Part shown: piece by piece, positions 6,732 to 15,546 of the stretch
Position numbering within the stretch: the first letter of the stretch is position 1
Layout: the number at the start of each line of letters is the position of its first letter
Source of the DNA: Acidobacteria bacterium Ga0077553
GTDB lineage: Bacteria > Acidobacteriota > Terriglobia > Bryobacterales > Bryobacteraceae
NCBI GenBank assembly: GCA_001464575.1
Contig: LNFE01000126.1
Span: 1-40,822 of the forward strand
Direction: 5' to 3'
DNA length: 40,822 bases
Notes under the pieces: generated by a model
Database searches by the model: none
What the model was told of the DNA's origin: nothing
Seen by the model: only the letters and a program-made list of their open reading frames with translations
Translations under genes and position numbers: made by a program

Positions 6732-8582
6732 ATGCGCCATCTCCTTGCTCTGTTCGTCTGCGCCACCTTCTTATCCGCCCAACCTCCCGCCGCCGCGCCC
6801 ACTGGCGCCGCCGCGGTCCGCGAAAAGTACACCAAGTTTGAATTCGAGATCCCCATGCGGGACGGCATCAAGCTCTTTACCGCTGTTTATGTCCCGAAGG
6901 ACACGGCGAAAGGGCCGTATCCGATCCTGCTGCAGCGCACGCCGTACTCGGTGGGCCCCTATGGAGTCGACCAGTACCGCCCCTCGCTCGGGCCGTCGGA
7001 TCACTTTCAGAAAGAAGGCTATATCGTTGCCTATCAGGATGTTCGCGGCCGCTATCTCTCCGAAGGAACCTGGGCCGAGGTCCGGCCGCATAAGCCGAAC
7101 AAAGGGCCGAAGGATACCGACGAGTCGACCGACACTTACGACACCATCGACTGGCTCGTGAAGAACGTACGGAATAACAACGGCAAGGTGGGCATGTGGG
7201 GCATATCATACCCCGGCTTCTATGTCTCCGCCGGCATGATCGACGCGCATCCGGCGCTGGTGGCCGCCTCTCCGCAGGCGCCGGTTACCGATTACTACCT
7301 GGGCGATGACTCCTATCACAACGGCGCGTTCATGCTCGCCGCGAACTTCGGCTTTTACCAGTCGTTTGTGGAACGCAAGGGCAACCCCGCTCCGCCGGCG
7401 CCGAGCGTGCCGTTTCAGTTCAAGACACCTGACGGCTACGACTTCTACCTCCGCATGGGCGGCCTGGGCAACGCGGCCGAGAAGTACTTTCAAAACGCCC
7501 ATCCGTACTGGAAGGAGAACACCGAGAACACGACGCTGAATGAGTACTGGAAAGCCCGCGGCATTTGGCGGCATTTGAAAGGCATCAAGCCGGCCGTGAT
7601 GACGGTGGGCGGCTGGTTCGACGCCGAAGATGCGCAAGGGCCGCTGCGGACCCATGCCTTCATGGAGAAGAACGCCGCGCCGAAGACCAATATGCTGGTG
7701 ATGGGTCCGTGGACGCACGGCAGCTGGTCGCGAGGCGACGGCGACATTGTCGGCAACCTGCACTTTGGCTCGAAGACGGCCGCGTTCTACCGGGAGTTCA
7801 TCGAGTTTCCGTTCTTCCAACAGCACCTGAAGCCGAAGGCGGAAGCGAAGTTTCCGCGCGCATGGGTATTCGGCACCGGGCGCAACGAGTGGCGGCAGTT
7901 TGAAACGTGGCCTCCGGCGGAGGCGCAGGCGAAGCCGCTCTACCTGGCGTCCGGGAGCCGGCTGGCGTGGCAGGCGGAGACCACGGCGGGCTTCGACGAG
8001 TACCTGGCGGACCCGAACAAGCCGGTGCCCTATCTGGGCTACACCGTGCTGGGGATGGCCCGCGACTATATGACGGAGGACCAGCATGTGCTGACCTACG
8101 AAACGGAGCCGCTGAAGGAAGACCTCACCATCGCCGGGCCGATCGACGTCTCCCTGCTGGTTTCGACCACCGGGACGGACTCGGATTTCGTCGTGAAGCT
8201 GATTGACGTCTACCCCGGCGACTATCCCACGCTGATCGAAAAGAACCCGACCAAGATGGGCAGTTATCAACAGCTGGTACGCGGCGAGCCGTTCCGGGGT
8301 AAGTTTCGCAAGTCTTTCGAGACCCCGGTGCCGTTTGTGCCGAACCAACCGGATCGCATTGAGTTCGCCATGCCGGACGTCTACCATACGTTTCGGAAGG
8401 GACATCGGCTGCTCGTGCAGGTGCAGAGTTCGTGGTTTCCGTTGACGGATCGCAATCCGCAGAAATTCATGGAGATTCCCAAGGCGTTGGCGTCCGACTT
8501 TGTCAAGGCGACGCAGCGGGTTTATCGAGGAAACGCAACCGGGTCGCGGATCACCCTACGAGTTCTCCCTGGCGCAATGTAA
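6732..8582 (+). CDS. Exported CocE/NonD family (S15-type) hydrolase
   Basis: A 616-residue serine hydrolase of the CocE / X-Pro dipeptidyl-peptidase (S15) group. A signal peptide (MRHLLALFVCATFLSAQ) indicates export. The catalytic domain starts with MRDGIKLFTAVYVP (about 42-55) and has the nucleophile elbow GISYPG with S159. Candidate acid and base are in GGWFDAED (about 290-297) and GPWTHGSW. The C-terminal jelly-roll, typical of the family, runs from about residue 440 (VLTYETEPL) to the end. It cleaves ester or acyl-amide bonds; the substrate is unknown. It is divergent from the PLP enzyme gene with a 16-base gap, so each promoter must lie inside the other gene or its leader must be very short. 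Confidence 0.9.
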   Translation: MRHLLALFVCATFLSAQPPAAAPTGAAAVREKYTKFEFEIPMRDGIKLFTAVYVPKDTAKGPYPILLQRTPYSVGPYGVDQYRPSLGPSDHFQKEGYIVAYQDVRGRYLSEGTWAEVRPHKPNKGPKDTDESTDTYDTIDWLVKNVRNNNGKVGMWGISYPGFYVSAGMIDAHPALVAASPQAPVTDYYLGDDSYHNGAFMLAANFGFYQSFVERKGNPAPPAPSVPFQFKTPDGYDFYLRMGGLGNAAEKYFQNAHPYWKENTENTTLNEYWKARGIWRHLKGIKPAVMTVGGWFDAEDAQGPLRTHAFMEKNAAPKTNMLVMGPWTHGSWSRGDGDIVGNLHFGSKTAAFYREFIEFPFFQQHLKPKAEAKFPRAWVFGTGRNEWRQFETWPPAEAQAKPLYLASGSRLAWQAETTAGFDEYLADPNKPVPYLGYTVLGMARDYMTEDQHVLTYETEPLKEDLTIAGPIDVSLLVSTTGTDSDFVVKLIDVYPGDYPTLIEKNPTKMGSYQQLVRGEPFRGKFRKSFETPVPFVPNQPDRIEFAMPDVYHTFRKGHRLLVQVQSSWFPLTDRNPQKFMEIPKALASDFVKATQRVYRGNATGSRITLRVLPGAM

Positions 8583-8591
8583 GGGATTTCA

Positions 8592-8620
8592 TTGCCTTCC
8601 GGGACAATCCGGTTTAGCAT
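8592..8620 (+). promoter_or_regulatory. Candidate sigma-70 promoter for bactofilin
   Basis: TTGCCT at 8592-8597 and TAGCAT at 8615-8620 with exactly 17 bases between, each matching 4 of 6 consensus bases. A start site near 8627 would put a palindrome at 8633-8648 in the first transcribed bases. Matches are modest, so this is a candidate only. Confidence 0.35.
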
Positions 8621-8632
8621 GAGGGATTAGTT

Positions 8633-8648
8633 TTGCCACAATTGGCAA
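8633..8648. promoter_or_regulatory. Palindrome TTGCCA-N4-TGGCAA upstream of bactofilin
   Basis: A perfect 6+4+6 inverted repeat between the candidate -10 element and the bactofilin start codon at 8661. Its symmetry and position suit a repressor operator. No regulator gene lies next to it, and I cannot name the binding protein. Confidence 0.5.
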
Positions 8649-8660
8649 CGAGGAAACATT

Positions 8661-9215
8661 ATGTGGAAACGTCGAGATCGCGAAGAGGAACAGCCGTTGA
8701 GAGGGACCTCCACGCCTGTTCCCGAACCGGTAAAGGAGGGTATTCCGATGTCAACAGCTCCGGCAGTTCGCTCCTATGAACCGGAGGCACCCCGTGGGGT
8801 GGCGACGATTGGCAAGGCCGTTTACATCAAAGGCCAGATCATCGCCCGGGAAGACTTGATTGTGGATGGGCAGGTGGACGGCACCGTGGAGGCGCAGGAA
8901 CACCGGATTACGATCGGCCCGAATGGCCGGGTGGCGGCGACGATCAAGGGCCGCCATATCATCATCCAGGGCCAGGTGACCGGCAATGTCGAAGGCAGCG
9001 AGAAGGTCGAAATCCGGAACGGCGCCAAACTGCTTGGCGATGTTCGCACGGTGAAGTTCGTTTGCGAAGAAGAAGGAACGATCAACGGCTCGGTGGCCAG
9101 CTTGCGCCCGGAACCGAAGCCCGCCGCCGCGGCGCCCGCGGCCGAAACCAAGGAGAAAGCGGCGGCCGCCTCCCCTACGCAACAAACCCTCACCCCCTCT
9201 GAAGTCAAAAAATAA
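8661..9215 (+). CDS. Bactofilin (polymer-forming cytoskeletal protein)
   Basis: A 184-residue bactofilin (DUF583). The central domain, about residues 48-150, shows the short right-handed beta-helix repeats with Gly and Val/Ile in register (VYIKGQIIAREDLIVDGQ, then similar turns), flanked by a disordered N-terminus and an Ala/Pro/Lys-rich C-terminal tail. Bactofilins polymerise without nucleotide and organise cell shape or polar structures. Two starts are credible: ATG 8661 with GAGGA at 8650-8654, and ATG 8748 with the stronger AAGGAGG at 8733-8739, which drops 29 residues. The stop overlaps the next start by one base (TAATG). Confidence 0.92.
   Translation: MWKRRDREEEQPLRGTSTPVPEPVKEGIPMSTAPAVRSYEPEAPRGVATIGKAVYIKGQIIAREDLIVDGQVDGTVEAQEHRITIGPNGRVAATIKGRHIIIQGQVTGNVEGSEKVEIRNGAKLLGDVRTVKFVCEEEGTINGSVASLRPEPKPAAAAPAAETKEKAAAASPTQQTLTPSEVKK
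8733..8739 (+). promoter_or_regulatory. Strong internal ribosome binding site in the bactofilin gene
   Basis: AAGGAGG followed by G, 8 bases before the in-frame ATG at 8748. It is a better Shine-Dalgarno than the one serving ATG 8661, so the shorter protein may be the main or only product, or both may be made. Confidence 0.5.
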
Positions 9216-9898
9216 TGGCCGTGCTGGACAAGCTGCGGAATTTATTTCAGCCCGACGACGAACCGCCGAGACTTCCGGCGTATAAGCCGCCTCCTGTCCA
9301 GCCTTCGGCCCCAATTCAGTTAACCCGTCTGTCGAACGGGCTAGACCAGTTCTTTCTCGAGCTGGGCGGGCAGGATCGACTGAAGATTCTCGACTTGTGC
9401 GGCGCTCCGGCGACCACCGAATATCTGTTCGAACAGCAGCAGATTCCCCGGCCGGATCCGTTTTACCGGGCGCTCGAGTTGGCGTTTGGGAATGGCCCCG
9501 GGTATTTGGATCGCCAACTGGAAGAGGATCGCGTGGCGATCTTCGTTGAACACACCCTCGATCACAACGAGGGTGAGTTCGACGCCGTGCTGCTTTGGGA
9601 TTCGCTGCAGTATCTCCGTCCGGAGCTGCTCGGGCCGGTGCTTGAACAGATCCATACCATTACCCGTCCGGGCGCGCCGATGTTCGCCATTTTCCACGCC
9701 GACGAGCGCGCGGAAGAGGTGCCGGTGTTCTCTTATCAGATCCAGGCGCGGAACCAGCTTTTCCTGACCGAGCGGGACCGGCGGCAACCGGCGCAGCACT
9801 TCAACAATCGGACGATCGATCGCATCTTCCGGAATTTCGGACCGAGGAAGTTTTTTCTGGCGCGGGATCAGTTGCGCGAAGTCCTGATTTGGCGATAG
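9215..9898 (+). CDS. SAM-methyltransferase-like protein, probably degenerate
   Basis: A 227-residue protein with the outline of a class I methyltransferase: a Pro-rich head, a strand-loop RLKILDLCGAPATTEYL (about 55-71), an acidic strand FDAVLLWDSLQYL (about 121-133), a PGAPMFAIFH strand (about 149-158) and a C-terminal FFLARDQLREVLIWR. The expected Gly-x-Gly-x-Gly SAM loop is replaced by CGAPATT, so cofactor binding is doubtful. The ATG shares a base with the bactofilin stop, implying a linked role, perhaps at the cytoskeleton. This is inference; the family is not one I can name. Confidence 0.7.
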   Translation: MAVLDKLRNLFQPDDEPPRLPAYKPPPVQPSAPIQLTRLSNGLDQFFLELGGQDRLKILDLCGAPATTEYLFEQQQIPRPDPFYRALELAFGNGPGYLDRQLEEDRVAIFVEHTLDHNEGEFDAVLLWDSLQYLRPELLGPVLEQIHTITRPGAPMFAIFHADERAEEVPVFSYQIQARNQLFLTERDRRQPAQHFNNRTIDRIFRNFGPRKFFLARDQLREVLIWR

Positions 9899-9914
9899 GA
9901 ACCCGGCTCCCCGG

Positions 9915-9920
9915 TATAAT
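9915..9920 (+). promoter_or_regulatory. Consensus -10 element upstream of lysS
   Basis: TATAAT, 25 bases before the lysS start codon. No convincing -35 lies at 16-18 bases; TTGGCG at 9889-9894 is 20 bases away. It suggests lysS has its own promoter overlapping the end of the previous gene, with a short leader. Confidence 0.4.
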
Positions 9921-9944
9921 GGGAGTTTTTGAAGGAGTTCGATA

Positions 9945-11447
9945 TTGTCGCTCGAACATGAGCTGCTGAAGCAGCGGCTCCAACGTACCCACGAGATCAG
10001 CAGCCTGGGCCAGCGTCCCTACGGCTCGCGCTTTGACGCCTCGCACACCGTGCCCCAACTTTGGGAGGAGCACGGCGCCAAGCCGGCCGAAGAACTGGAA
10101 GCCAACCCGATTGCCGTCCGCGTTTGTGGCCGGATCAATTCGCTGCGCGGGAAAGGCAAGGCCGGGTTTCTTCATCTGGAACAGGGTGGCCGCAAGCTTC
10201 AGGTCTACATCAAAATCGACTTCCTGTCCGAGAACGACTTCAAGCTTTACCAGCTGCTCGATATCGGCGACATCCTCGGCGTCGACGGCACGTTGTTTCA
10301 CACGCGCACGGGCGAGTTTTCGATCCATGCGACGGGGCTGACCTTCCTCTCGAAGACCCTGCTGCCGATGCCGGAGAAGTACCACGGACTCGAGGACGTC
10401 GAAACCCGGACGCGTCAGCGCTATCTGGATCTGATCGCGAATACGGACGTCCGGGCCACCTTCGTCACCCGCGCCAAAGTGACGCAGTCGCTGCGCCGGC
10501 AGCTGGATGCCCGCGGCTTCGTTGAAGTGGAAACGCCGATGCTGCAGCCGCTCTATGGCGGCGCCGCCGCGCGGCCGTTCGTCACCCATCACAACACGCT
10601 CGATTTGGATCTGTATCTCCGCATTGCTCCGGAGCTCTACTTGAAGCGGCTGATCGTTGGCGGGATGGACCGGGTGTACGAGATCAACCGGAACTTTCGC
10701 AACGAAGGGATTTCGATCAAGCACAATCCCGAGTTCACGATGCTCGAGTTCTACCAGGCCTACACCGACTATCGCGGCCTGATGGACCTGACCGAGGAGT
10801 TGCTGCGCCAAGTGGCGATCGACGTCACCGGCGGCACGACGATTACCTATCAGGGGCAGGAGCTGGATTTCGGATCGATTCGCCGGTACACGATGCGCGA
10901 GGCCGTGATCGAATATTGGCGCGGTGAAGACAAGCCGTCGATTGCCGATTTGACGGACCCGGCGTGGCTCGTGCGCCACTCGTCGAAGTCGACATCCGGC
11001 GAGATGCTGCTCGACCTGTTCGAGCGCGTTTGCGAAGAGCATCTGTTTCAGCCGACGATGATCTACGACTACCCGGTGGAGGTGTCGCCGCTCTCGAAGA
11101 ACAAGCCGGACGAACCCAGCTTCGTCGAGCGCTTCGAAATCTTCTGCGCCGGTATGGAGATCGGCAACGCCTACACCGAGTTGAACGATCCGAACGAGCA
11201 ACGCAAACGGTTTGAACTGCAGCTCGCCATGGCCGCGCGTGGCGACGACGAAGCCCACCAGATGGACGAGGACTATGTCCGCGCCCTTTGCTACGGCATG
11301 CCGCCAACGGGTGGCGAGGGAATCGGCATTGATCGCCTGACGATGATTCTCACCGACTCCCGTTCCATCCGCGACGTGATTCTCTTCCCGCTCCTGCGGC
11401 CCGAAGGGGAGATCGGCATCGCCCAACTCCTGCGCGATTCGGAATGA
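9945..11447 (+). CDS. lysS: Lysyl-tRNA synthetase, class II
   Basis: A 500-residue class II synthetase that charges tRNA-Lys in the cytoplasm; length is normal. The N-terminal OB-fold anticodon-binding domain covers about residues 55-160 ([19 protein letters not shown]). The catalytic core carries motif 1 near [11 protein letters not shown] (about 196-206), motif 2 [20 protein letters not shown] (about 250-269), and motif 3 GIGIDRLTM (about 460-468). The start is TTG at 9945, supported by AAGGAG at 9932-9937 with 7-base spacing. Its stop overlaps the start of the permease gene by four bases (ATGA). Confidence 0.97.
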   Translation: MSLEHELLKQRLQRTHEISSLGQRPYGSRFDASHTVPQLWEEHGAKPAEELEANPIAVRVCGRINSLRGKGKAGFLHLEQGGRKLQVYIKIDFLSENDFKLYQLLDIGDILGVDGTLFHTRTGEFSIHATGLTFLSKTLLPMPEKYHGLEDVETRTRQRYLDLIANTDVRATFVTRAKVTQSLRRQLDARGFVEVETPMLQPLYGGAAARPFVTHHNTLDLDLYLRIAPELYLKRLIVGGMDRVYEINRNFRNEGISIKHNPEFTMLEFYQAYTDYRGLMDLTEELLRQVAIDVTGGTTITYQGQELDFGSIRRYTMREAVIEYWRGEDKPSIADLTDPAWLVRHSSKSTSGEMLLDLFERVCEEHLFQPTMIYDYPVEVSPLSKNKPDEPSFVERFEIFCAGMEIGNAYTELNDPNEQRKRFELQLAMAARGDDEAHQMDEDYVRALCYGMPPTGGEGIGIDRLTMILTDSRSIRDVILFPLLRPEGEIGIAQLLRDSE

Positions 11448-12679
11448 ACTTTGCCTTTGAACGCTTCGTCGCCCGTCGCTATCTGACCGCGAAGCGCAAG
11501 CACGCGGTGATCTCCGTCATCACAGGGATTTCGATTCTCGGCGTGGCGGCGGGGGTGATGGCGTTGATCATTGCCCTCGCCATTACGAACGGATTCCGCA
11601 ACACACTGCAGCGGACTTTGCTCGGCGCCACGGCCCATGCCGCGCTGCTGGAGAAAGAGCCGGGCATCGGGTTTGAGGAGTGGCCGGCGATGGCGCAGAA
11701 TTTGCGGACCATTCCGCATGTCACCAGCGTGTCGCCGGTGCTGTACGGCCAAGTGCTCTATAGCGGTCCGCTGCAGGGGCAGGGCGGCGTGCTGAAGGGG
11801 TTGGCCCCCGGCAGCGGCGGCGAATGGGGCGAGATTGCGAAGTATTTGAAGCAGGGCAGCCTGGATCGGCTGCAGCAGGATACCGGTTATCCGGGCGTCC
11901 TGCTCGGGGCCCGGCTGGCGAGCCGCTCCGGGATGCTGCTCGATTCCATCGTCACGGTGATCAGTCCCAATGGGGACCTGACCCCTCTGGGGCCGCGGCC
12001 GAGTTATCACAAGTTCCGCGTGGTGGGGATTTTTGAAAGCGGCTTTTTTGATCTCGACAACACGTGGGGCTTTGCGCGGCTGAAGGATGTCCAGATGGTG
12101 ATGGGGCAACCGGACGTGGTGAACGCGATTGAGATGAAGCTCGATGATGTGGCCCTGGCGCCGGAGATCGCCCGGCAGGCGGAGAAGATGGGCGGCAACA
12201 AGGTCGGCGGCACGCATTGGCAGGAGCAGAACAAGCAGATCCTCTCCGCTTTGAAGATGGACCGGGTCGTGACGGTGATCACCATTTCACTGATTCAGTT
12301 GATCGCCGCTCTGAACATTCTGATCAGCCTGATCATGATGGTGATGGAGAAGAATCGGGACATCGCCGTGCTCATCTCGATGGGCGCGCGGTGGGACCAG
12401 ATTCGGCGGATCTTCATTCTGCAAGGGCTGATGATCGGGGCGGTGGGATCGGCGATCGGGCTGGTGCTGGGCTACGGCTTGAGCTATCTGGCCGAACACT
12501 ACAAGTGGATCTCGCTCGATGCCGAGGTGTACGCGCTGAGCTACGTGCCGTTCGAGCCGCGGCCGGTGGATGCTTTGTGGGTTACCGGCGGCGCTTTGCT
12601 GGTGAGCTTCCTGGCCACGCTCTATCCCGCCCGGCAGGCCACCAAAGTGCTGCCGGCGGAGGCGCTGCGGTACGAGTAG
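11444..12679 (+). CDS. LolC/LolE-type ABC transporter permease
   Basis: A 411-residue MacB/FtsX-fold permease. The N-terminal membrane segment (about 22-45, [24 protein letters not shown]) is preceded by the family start [11 protein letters not shown] large periplasmic domain follows, then three membrane segments (about 275-305, 325-355 and 375-400), with the typical [16 protein letters not shown] coupling helix between the first two. The family extracts lipoproteins from the inner membrane for outer-membrane sorting. It starts in ATGA overlap with lysS. No ATP-binding partner (LolD) is adjacent: the next gene is convergent, 3 bases away. Confidence 0.9.
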   Translation: MNFAFERFVARRYLTAKRKHAVISVITGISILGVAAGVMALIIALAITNGFRNTLQRTLLGATAHAALLEKEPGIGFEEWPAMAQNLRTIPHVTSVSPVLYGQVLYSGPLQGQGGVLKGLAPGSGGEWGEIAKYLKQGSLDRLQQDTGYPGVLLGARLASRSGMLLDSIVTVISPNGDLTPLGPRPSYHKFRVVGIFESGFFDLDNTWGFARLKDVQMVMGQPDVVNAIEMKLDDVALAPEIARQAEKMGGNKVGGTHWQEQNKQILSALKMDRVVTVITISLIQLIAALNILISLIMMVMEKNRDIAVLISMGARWDQIRRIFILQGLMIGAVGSAIGLVLGYGLSYLAEHYKWISLDAEVYALSYVPFEPRPVDALWVTGGALLVSFLATLYPARQATKVLPAEALRYE

Positions 12680-12682
12680 GCG

Positions 12683-13393
12683 CTACGGGCGGGAGCCGAA
12701 GCGCACCATGGGAACGAAGCGCACCGGGATGACGGTTCGCGTCTGCGTCTTGCCGTCGAGGGCCTTGTCCACTACCACGAGATTCTGCGCGTCCGCCCCC
12801 ACGGGCGCGACCAGACGGCCGCCCGGCCGCAGTTCGGCCAGCAGCTCCTCGGGGATCTCGGGTGGGGCTGCCGTCAACAGAATCTTGTCGTATGGCGCGA
12901 AAGCCGGCCACCCGTTGTAGCCATCCCCTTCCCGGACGCGGACGTTGCGAAAGCCCTTGGTCCGCAGCACAAGAGCAGCGGAACGCGCCAGTTCCGGCAC
13001 AATCTCCAGGCTGTACACGCTGCCCGCCAACCGTCCCAGGATCGCGGCCTGATACCCGGAACCGGTCCCGACCTCGAGCACGCGGTCCTTCTTTCCCGGC
13101 GCCAGCAACTCGGTCATTAAAGCGACGATGTAGGGTTGGGAAATCGTCTGCCCGTAGCCGATCGGTAAGGGCCGGTCTTCGTAGGCGAACGGCCGCTGGT
13201 CAGGCGGCACGAAGAGTTCCCGCCGTACGCGCGCCATCGCGGCGAGCACTCGCGGATCCTTCACTCCCCGCGCTTGGAGCTGCTCGCTCACCATGACCTG
13301 CCGCCGCGTCTGATATTCGGCCGGAGAGACCGTGCGCTGTCCCCAGACCGTTCCCAAGCCCAAGAGCAAAAGCCAACAACATTTCAGCTTCAC
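12683..13393 (-). CDS. pcm: Protein-L-isoaspartate O-methyltransferase, exported form
   Basis: A Pcm-family SAM methyltransferase that repairs isoaspartyl residues. Using GTG at 13393 gives 236 residues beginning with a signal peptide (KLKCCWLLLLGLG, then VWGQ). The usual marks follow: RELFVP (about 56-61), AYEDRPLPIGYGQTISQP (about 68-85), motif I LEVGTGSGYQAA (about 105-116), and KILLTAAPPEIP (about 170-181). A start at ATG 13429 would overlap the kinase gene by 32 bases and hide the signal peptide, so GTG is preferred, though its Shine-Dalgarno (GAGGG) is very close. Periplasmic Pcm variants are known. It is third in a run with gmhA and the kinase. Confidence 0.88.
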   Translation of the reverse strand: MKLKCCWLLLLGLGTVWGQRTVSPAEYQTRRQVMVSEQLQARGVKDPRVLAAMARVRRELFVPPDQRPFAYEDRPLPIGYGQTISQPYIVALMTELLAPGKKDRVLEVGTGSGYQAAILGRLAGSVYSLEIVPELARSAALVLRTKGFRNVRVREGDGYNGWPAFAPYDKILLTAAPPEIPEELLAELRPGGRLVAPVGADAQNLVVVDKALDGKTQTRTVIPVRFVPMVRFGSRP

Positions 13394-13397
13394 GCCC

Positions 13398-14939
13398 TCA
13401 CAGTACAGCGTCCGCTCCGCCAGAAGCAACCACGGCCGTCTCCCGCAACCAGTCGGCCGCTTGATGCGCAGCGGCGGATAGCGCTACGCCGGTATCGAGC
13501 CGCAGCGTGCCTTCGCCCCAAGGGCGATACGCGGCACGCTGAAGCAGGTAGATCTCCCAGTTTGCGTCGGACAATCCATCGCCGCGTTCGGCCCGCCGCG
13601 CCAGGCGCTCGCGCACTCGCTCTGGGGCCAAGGAGCATTCCACGACCCGAAGCCGGGCTCCCGCCGCCTCGGCCAACTTCGCTACGGATATTCGCTGCGC
13701 CTCATCCGCGAACGTCCCGTCGACGACGACGCCTCCGGTATGCCGCAACGCAGCACCAGCTCGCTCCAACAGCGTGCGGTACGTCTGCTCTGACTGCTCC
13801 CGCCCATAGACGCCTTCGCCGTAAGCGGCGGGCGCTTTGGCCTCGCCGTACAGGTCCCGGCGAACTCCATCGGTCGAGATGACTCGCAGCCCGAGCTCCC
13901 CGGCGATGGAGCGAGCGATGGCGGTTTTCCCGCATCCCGACAGTCCCGCGACCACGATCACCGTCTGGTCACGAAGCCGGTCGGCGTAGCGCCGGGCGAC
14001 ATCGAAGTAGTGCACGGCCTCGGTCCGCGCCGCTTGCTTCTCTTCGTCGCTGAACTCCGCTTCGGCCAAACGGAACCCGGCCACTTTGCCGCGCACGAAA
14101 GCCCGGTAGCAACGATAGAAGGGCTGCAACTGCAGCAGACCATCGTCGGGACGCTGCCGCAGATACTCTTCGACGAAATAGTAACCCAGGTCCGGCCGGC
14201 CCCGGGCGTCCAGATCCATCGCCAGGAAGGCCACTTCGCTGGCGGTATCCCCGCAGCGGAAGCGCTCGTTGAATTCAATGCAGTCAAAGATGTGGATGCG
14301 CTCGGCGACATTGATGCTTTCGCACCGCAAGTCGCCGTGGCCGTCGACGATGTGCCCGCCGGTCACCCGGGCTTCAAACAGCGCCGCGTGTTGCCCCATC
14401 TCGTACTGCACCCAGGGGCGGATGAGCGCCCGTTCCCGCGGGGCCACGCCAGTCCAAGTAGGCCCTTCGGTCTGTTCGAAGTTCTCCCGCCAATTCGCTT
14501 CGATCGCGGCCAGCTGACCATAGCGGTCGACCTCGGGACCGCGGCGCGCATGGTCATGAAAGGCGGCGAGCGTCTTGGCGATGTCCCGGATCATCGCCTC
14601 GGTCACCTCATCGCGCCGCACCAGTTCATCGAGCATGCGCTCCCGGCGGAGGCGCTTCATCAGGACGCCGTAGTCAAGCGTTTCGCCCTCCCCAAATGTC
14701 TCAACGCCGAGGTAAACATCCGGGCTCAAGCGGCTATTCAGTTCGACTTCGGCGCGGCAGGCCGCCAGGCGCTTGTCCGGCGTCGTGTAATCGAGAAAGC
14801 CGAAGTTCACCGGCTTCTTCAGCTTCAGCACGCGGTCCCGCCCCAGCAGAACCGCCGAGATATGCGTCTGGATCAACGGTTCGCCGGACCACTCCGGAAG
14901 CCCGTGGAGTTCGGCGAGCCTATTGATCCAGGAAATCAT
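13398..14939 (-). CDS. Two-domain APH-like / P-loop kinase
   Basis: A 513-residue fusion. Residues 1-320 form an aminoglycoside-phosphotransferase-like domain (COG2187 type) with the catalytic loop HGDLRCESIN (201-210) and the metal-binding IFDCIEF region (217-223). Residues 327-513 form a P-loop kinase (COG0645 type) with Walker A GLSGCGKT (332-339) and a STDGVRRDLYGE segment as in gluconate-kinase-like enzymes. Such bifunctional proteins are widespread but their substrate is not known. The gene starts 6 bases after the stop of the gmhA-like gene, so a role in sugar phosphorylation is possible. It ends 4 bases before pcm. Confidence 0.88.
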   Translation of the reverse strand: MISWINRLAELHGLPEWSGEPLIQTHISAVLLGRDRVLKLKKPVNFGFLDYTTPDKRLAACRAEVELNSRLSPDVYLGVETFGEGETLDYGVLMKRLRRERMLDELVRRDEVTEAMIRDIAKTLAAFHDHARRGPEVDRYGQLAAIEANWRENFEQTEGPTWTGVAPRERALIRPWVQYEMGQHAALFEARVTGGHIVDGHGDLRCESINVAERIHIFDCIEFNERFRCGDTASEVAFLAMDLDARGRPDLGYYFVEEYLRQRPDDGLLQLQPFYRCYRAFVRGKVAGFRLAEAEFSDEEKQAARTEAVHYFDVARRYADRLRDQTVIVVAGLSGCGKTAIARSIAGELGLRVISTDGVRRDLYGEAKAPAAYGEGVYGREQSEQTYRTLLERAGAALRHTGGVVVDGTFADEAQRISVAKLAEAAGARLRVVECSLAPERVRERLARRAERGDGLSDANWEIYLLQRAAYRPWGEGTLRLDTGVALSAAAHQAADWLRETAVVASGGADAVL

Positions 14940-14945
14940 GCATCG

Positions 14946-15506
14946 CTATTCGGCTGCGGCTTCCATGAAGTAGTAAGCGATCATGTGGCACGTCATCATG
15001 TGGACGTCCTCAATGCGCCCCATGTGCTGATTGGGCACATGGATATTCAGCTGCGCCAGTTCGGCGAGTTTCCCGCCGTTCCGTCCGGACAGGCCGATGG
15101 TTTTGCAGCCAATCTCATTGGCGTACTCCATCGCCTTCACAACGTTGGGGGAGTTGCCCGACCCGCTGATGGCCATGAACACGTCACCCGGCTGCGCGAA
15201 GTTCTTCAGCTGCTCGGTGAAGATCACGTCGTAGCCCACGTCGTTCGAATAAGCGGTTAAGGTGCCGATGTTCTCATTCAGGGAAATGATCCGGAAGCGG
15301 CTGGTCCGGCCGAAGCTGGCGCCTTTCACCATGTCGCAGACGAAGTGCGAAGCCGAAGCGGCGCTGCCGCCGTTTCCACCCAGAAAGATCGTCTTGCCGG
15401 TGGCGCGAGCATCGGCGAAAATGGCGACCGCCTTCTCGATGCCAGCAATGTCGAGCGTGTTAAGAGTGGCGATCAGATCAGCGCGGTAGTTCTCAAAAAA
15501 ATTCAT
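14946..15506 (-). CDS. gmhA: SIS-domain phosphosugar isomerase, GmhA-like
   Basis: A 186-residue single SIS domain. The phosphosugar-binding loops are GGNGGSAASASHF (about 41-53) and SGSGNSPNVVKAM (about 114-126), and the C-terminal helix has EDVHMMTCHMIAYYF with the conserved E-x-x-H. This is the pattern of phosphoheptose isomerase, which makes D-glycero-D-manno-heptose 7-phosphate for lipopolysaccharide or S-layer glycans. The ATG at 15506 is chosen because the family begins near this point; an upstream frame to 15602 would overlap the divergent gene. A close relative (DiaA type) is the alternative. It heads a minus-strand run with the kinase and pcm. Confidence 0.85.
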   Translation of the reverse strand: MNFFENYRADLIATLNTLDIAGIEKAVAIFADARATGKTIFLGGNGGSAASASHFVCDMVKGASFGRTSRFRIISLNENIGTLTAYSNDVGYDVIFTEQLKNFAQPGDVFMAISGSGNSPNVVKAMEYANEIGCKTIGLSGRNGGKLAELAQLNIHVPNQHMGRIEDVHMMTCHMIAYYFMEAAAE

Positions 15507-15546
15507 AAAATTCAATGTTATCTTTAGGATAGCATTGGAGACCGCC

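Noticed and set aside
7206..8405. 399-codon open frame antisense to the CocE-type hydrolase
   Set aside because: Arg/Val/Leu-rich composition without motifs; the hydrolase frame has a complete family pattern.
9889..9894. TTGGCG as -35 element for lysS
   Set aside because: The spacing to TATAAT is 20 bases, too long for a normal sigma-70 promoter.
9801..11426. Very long open frame (541 codons) antisense to lysS
   Set aside because: It is a shadow of lysS in high-GC DNA: rich in Arg, His, Val and Gln with no domain, and lysS is certain.
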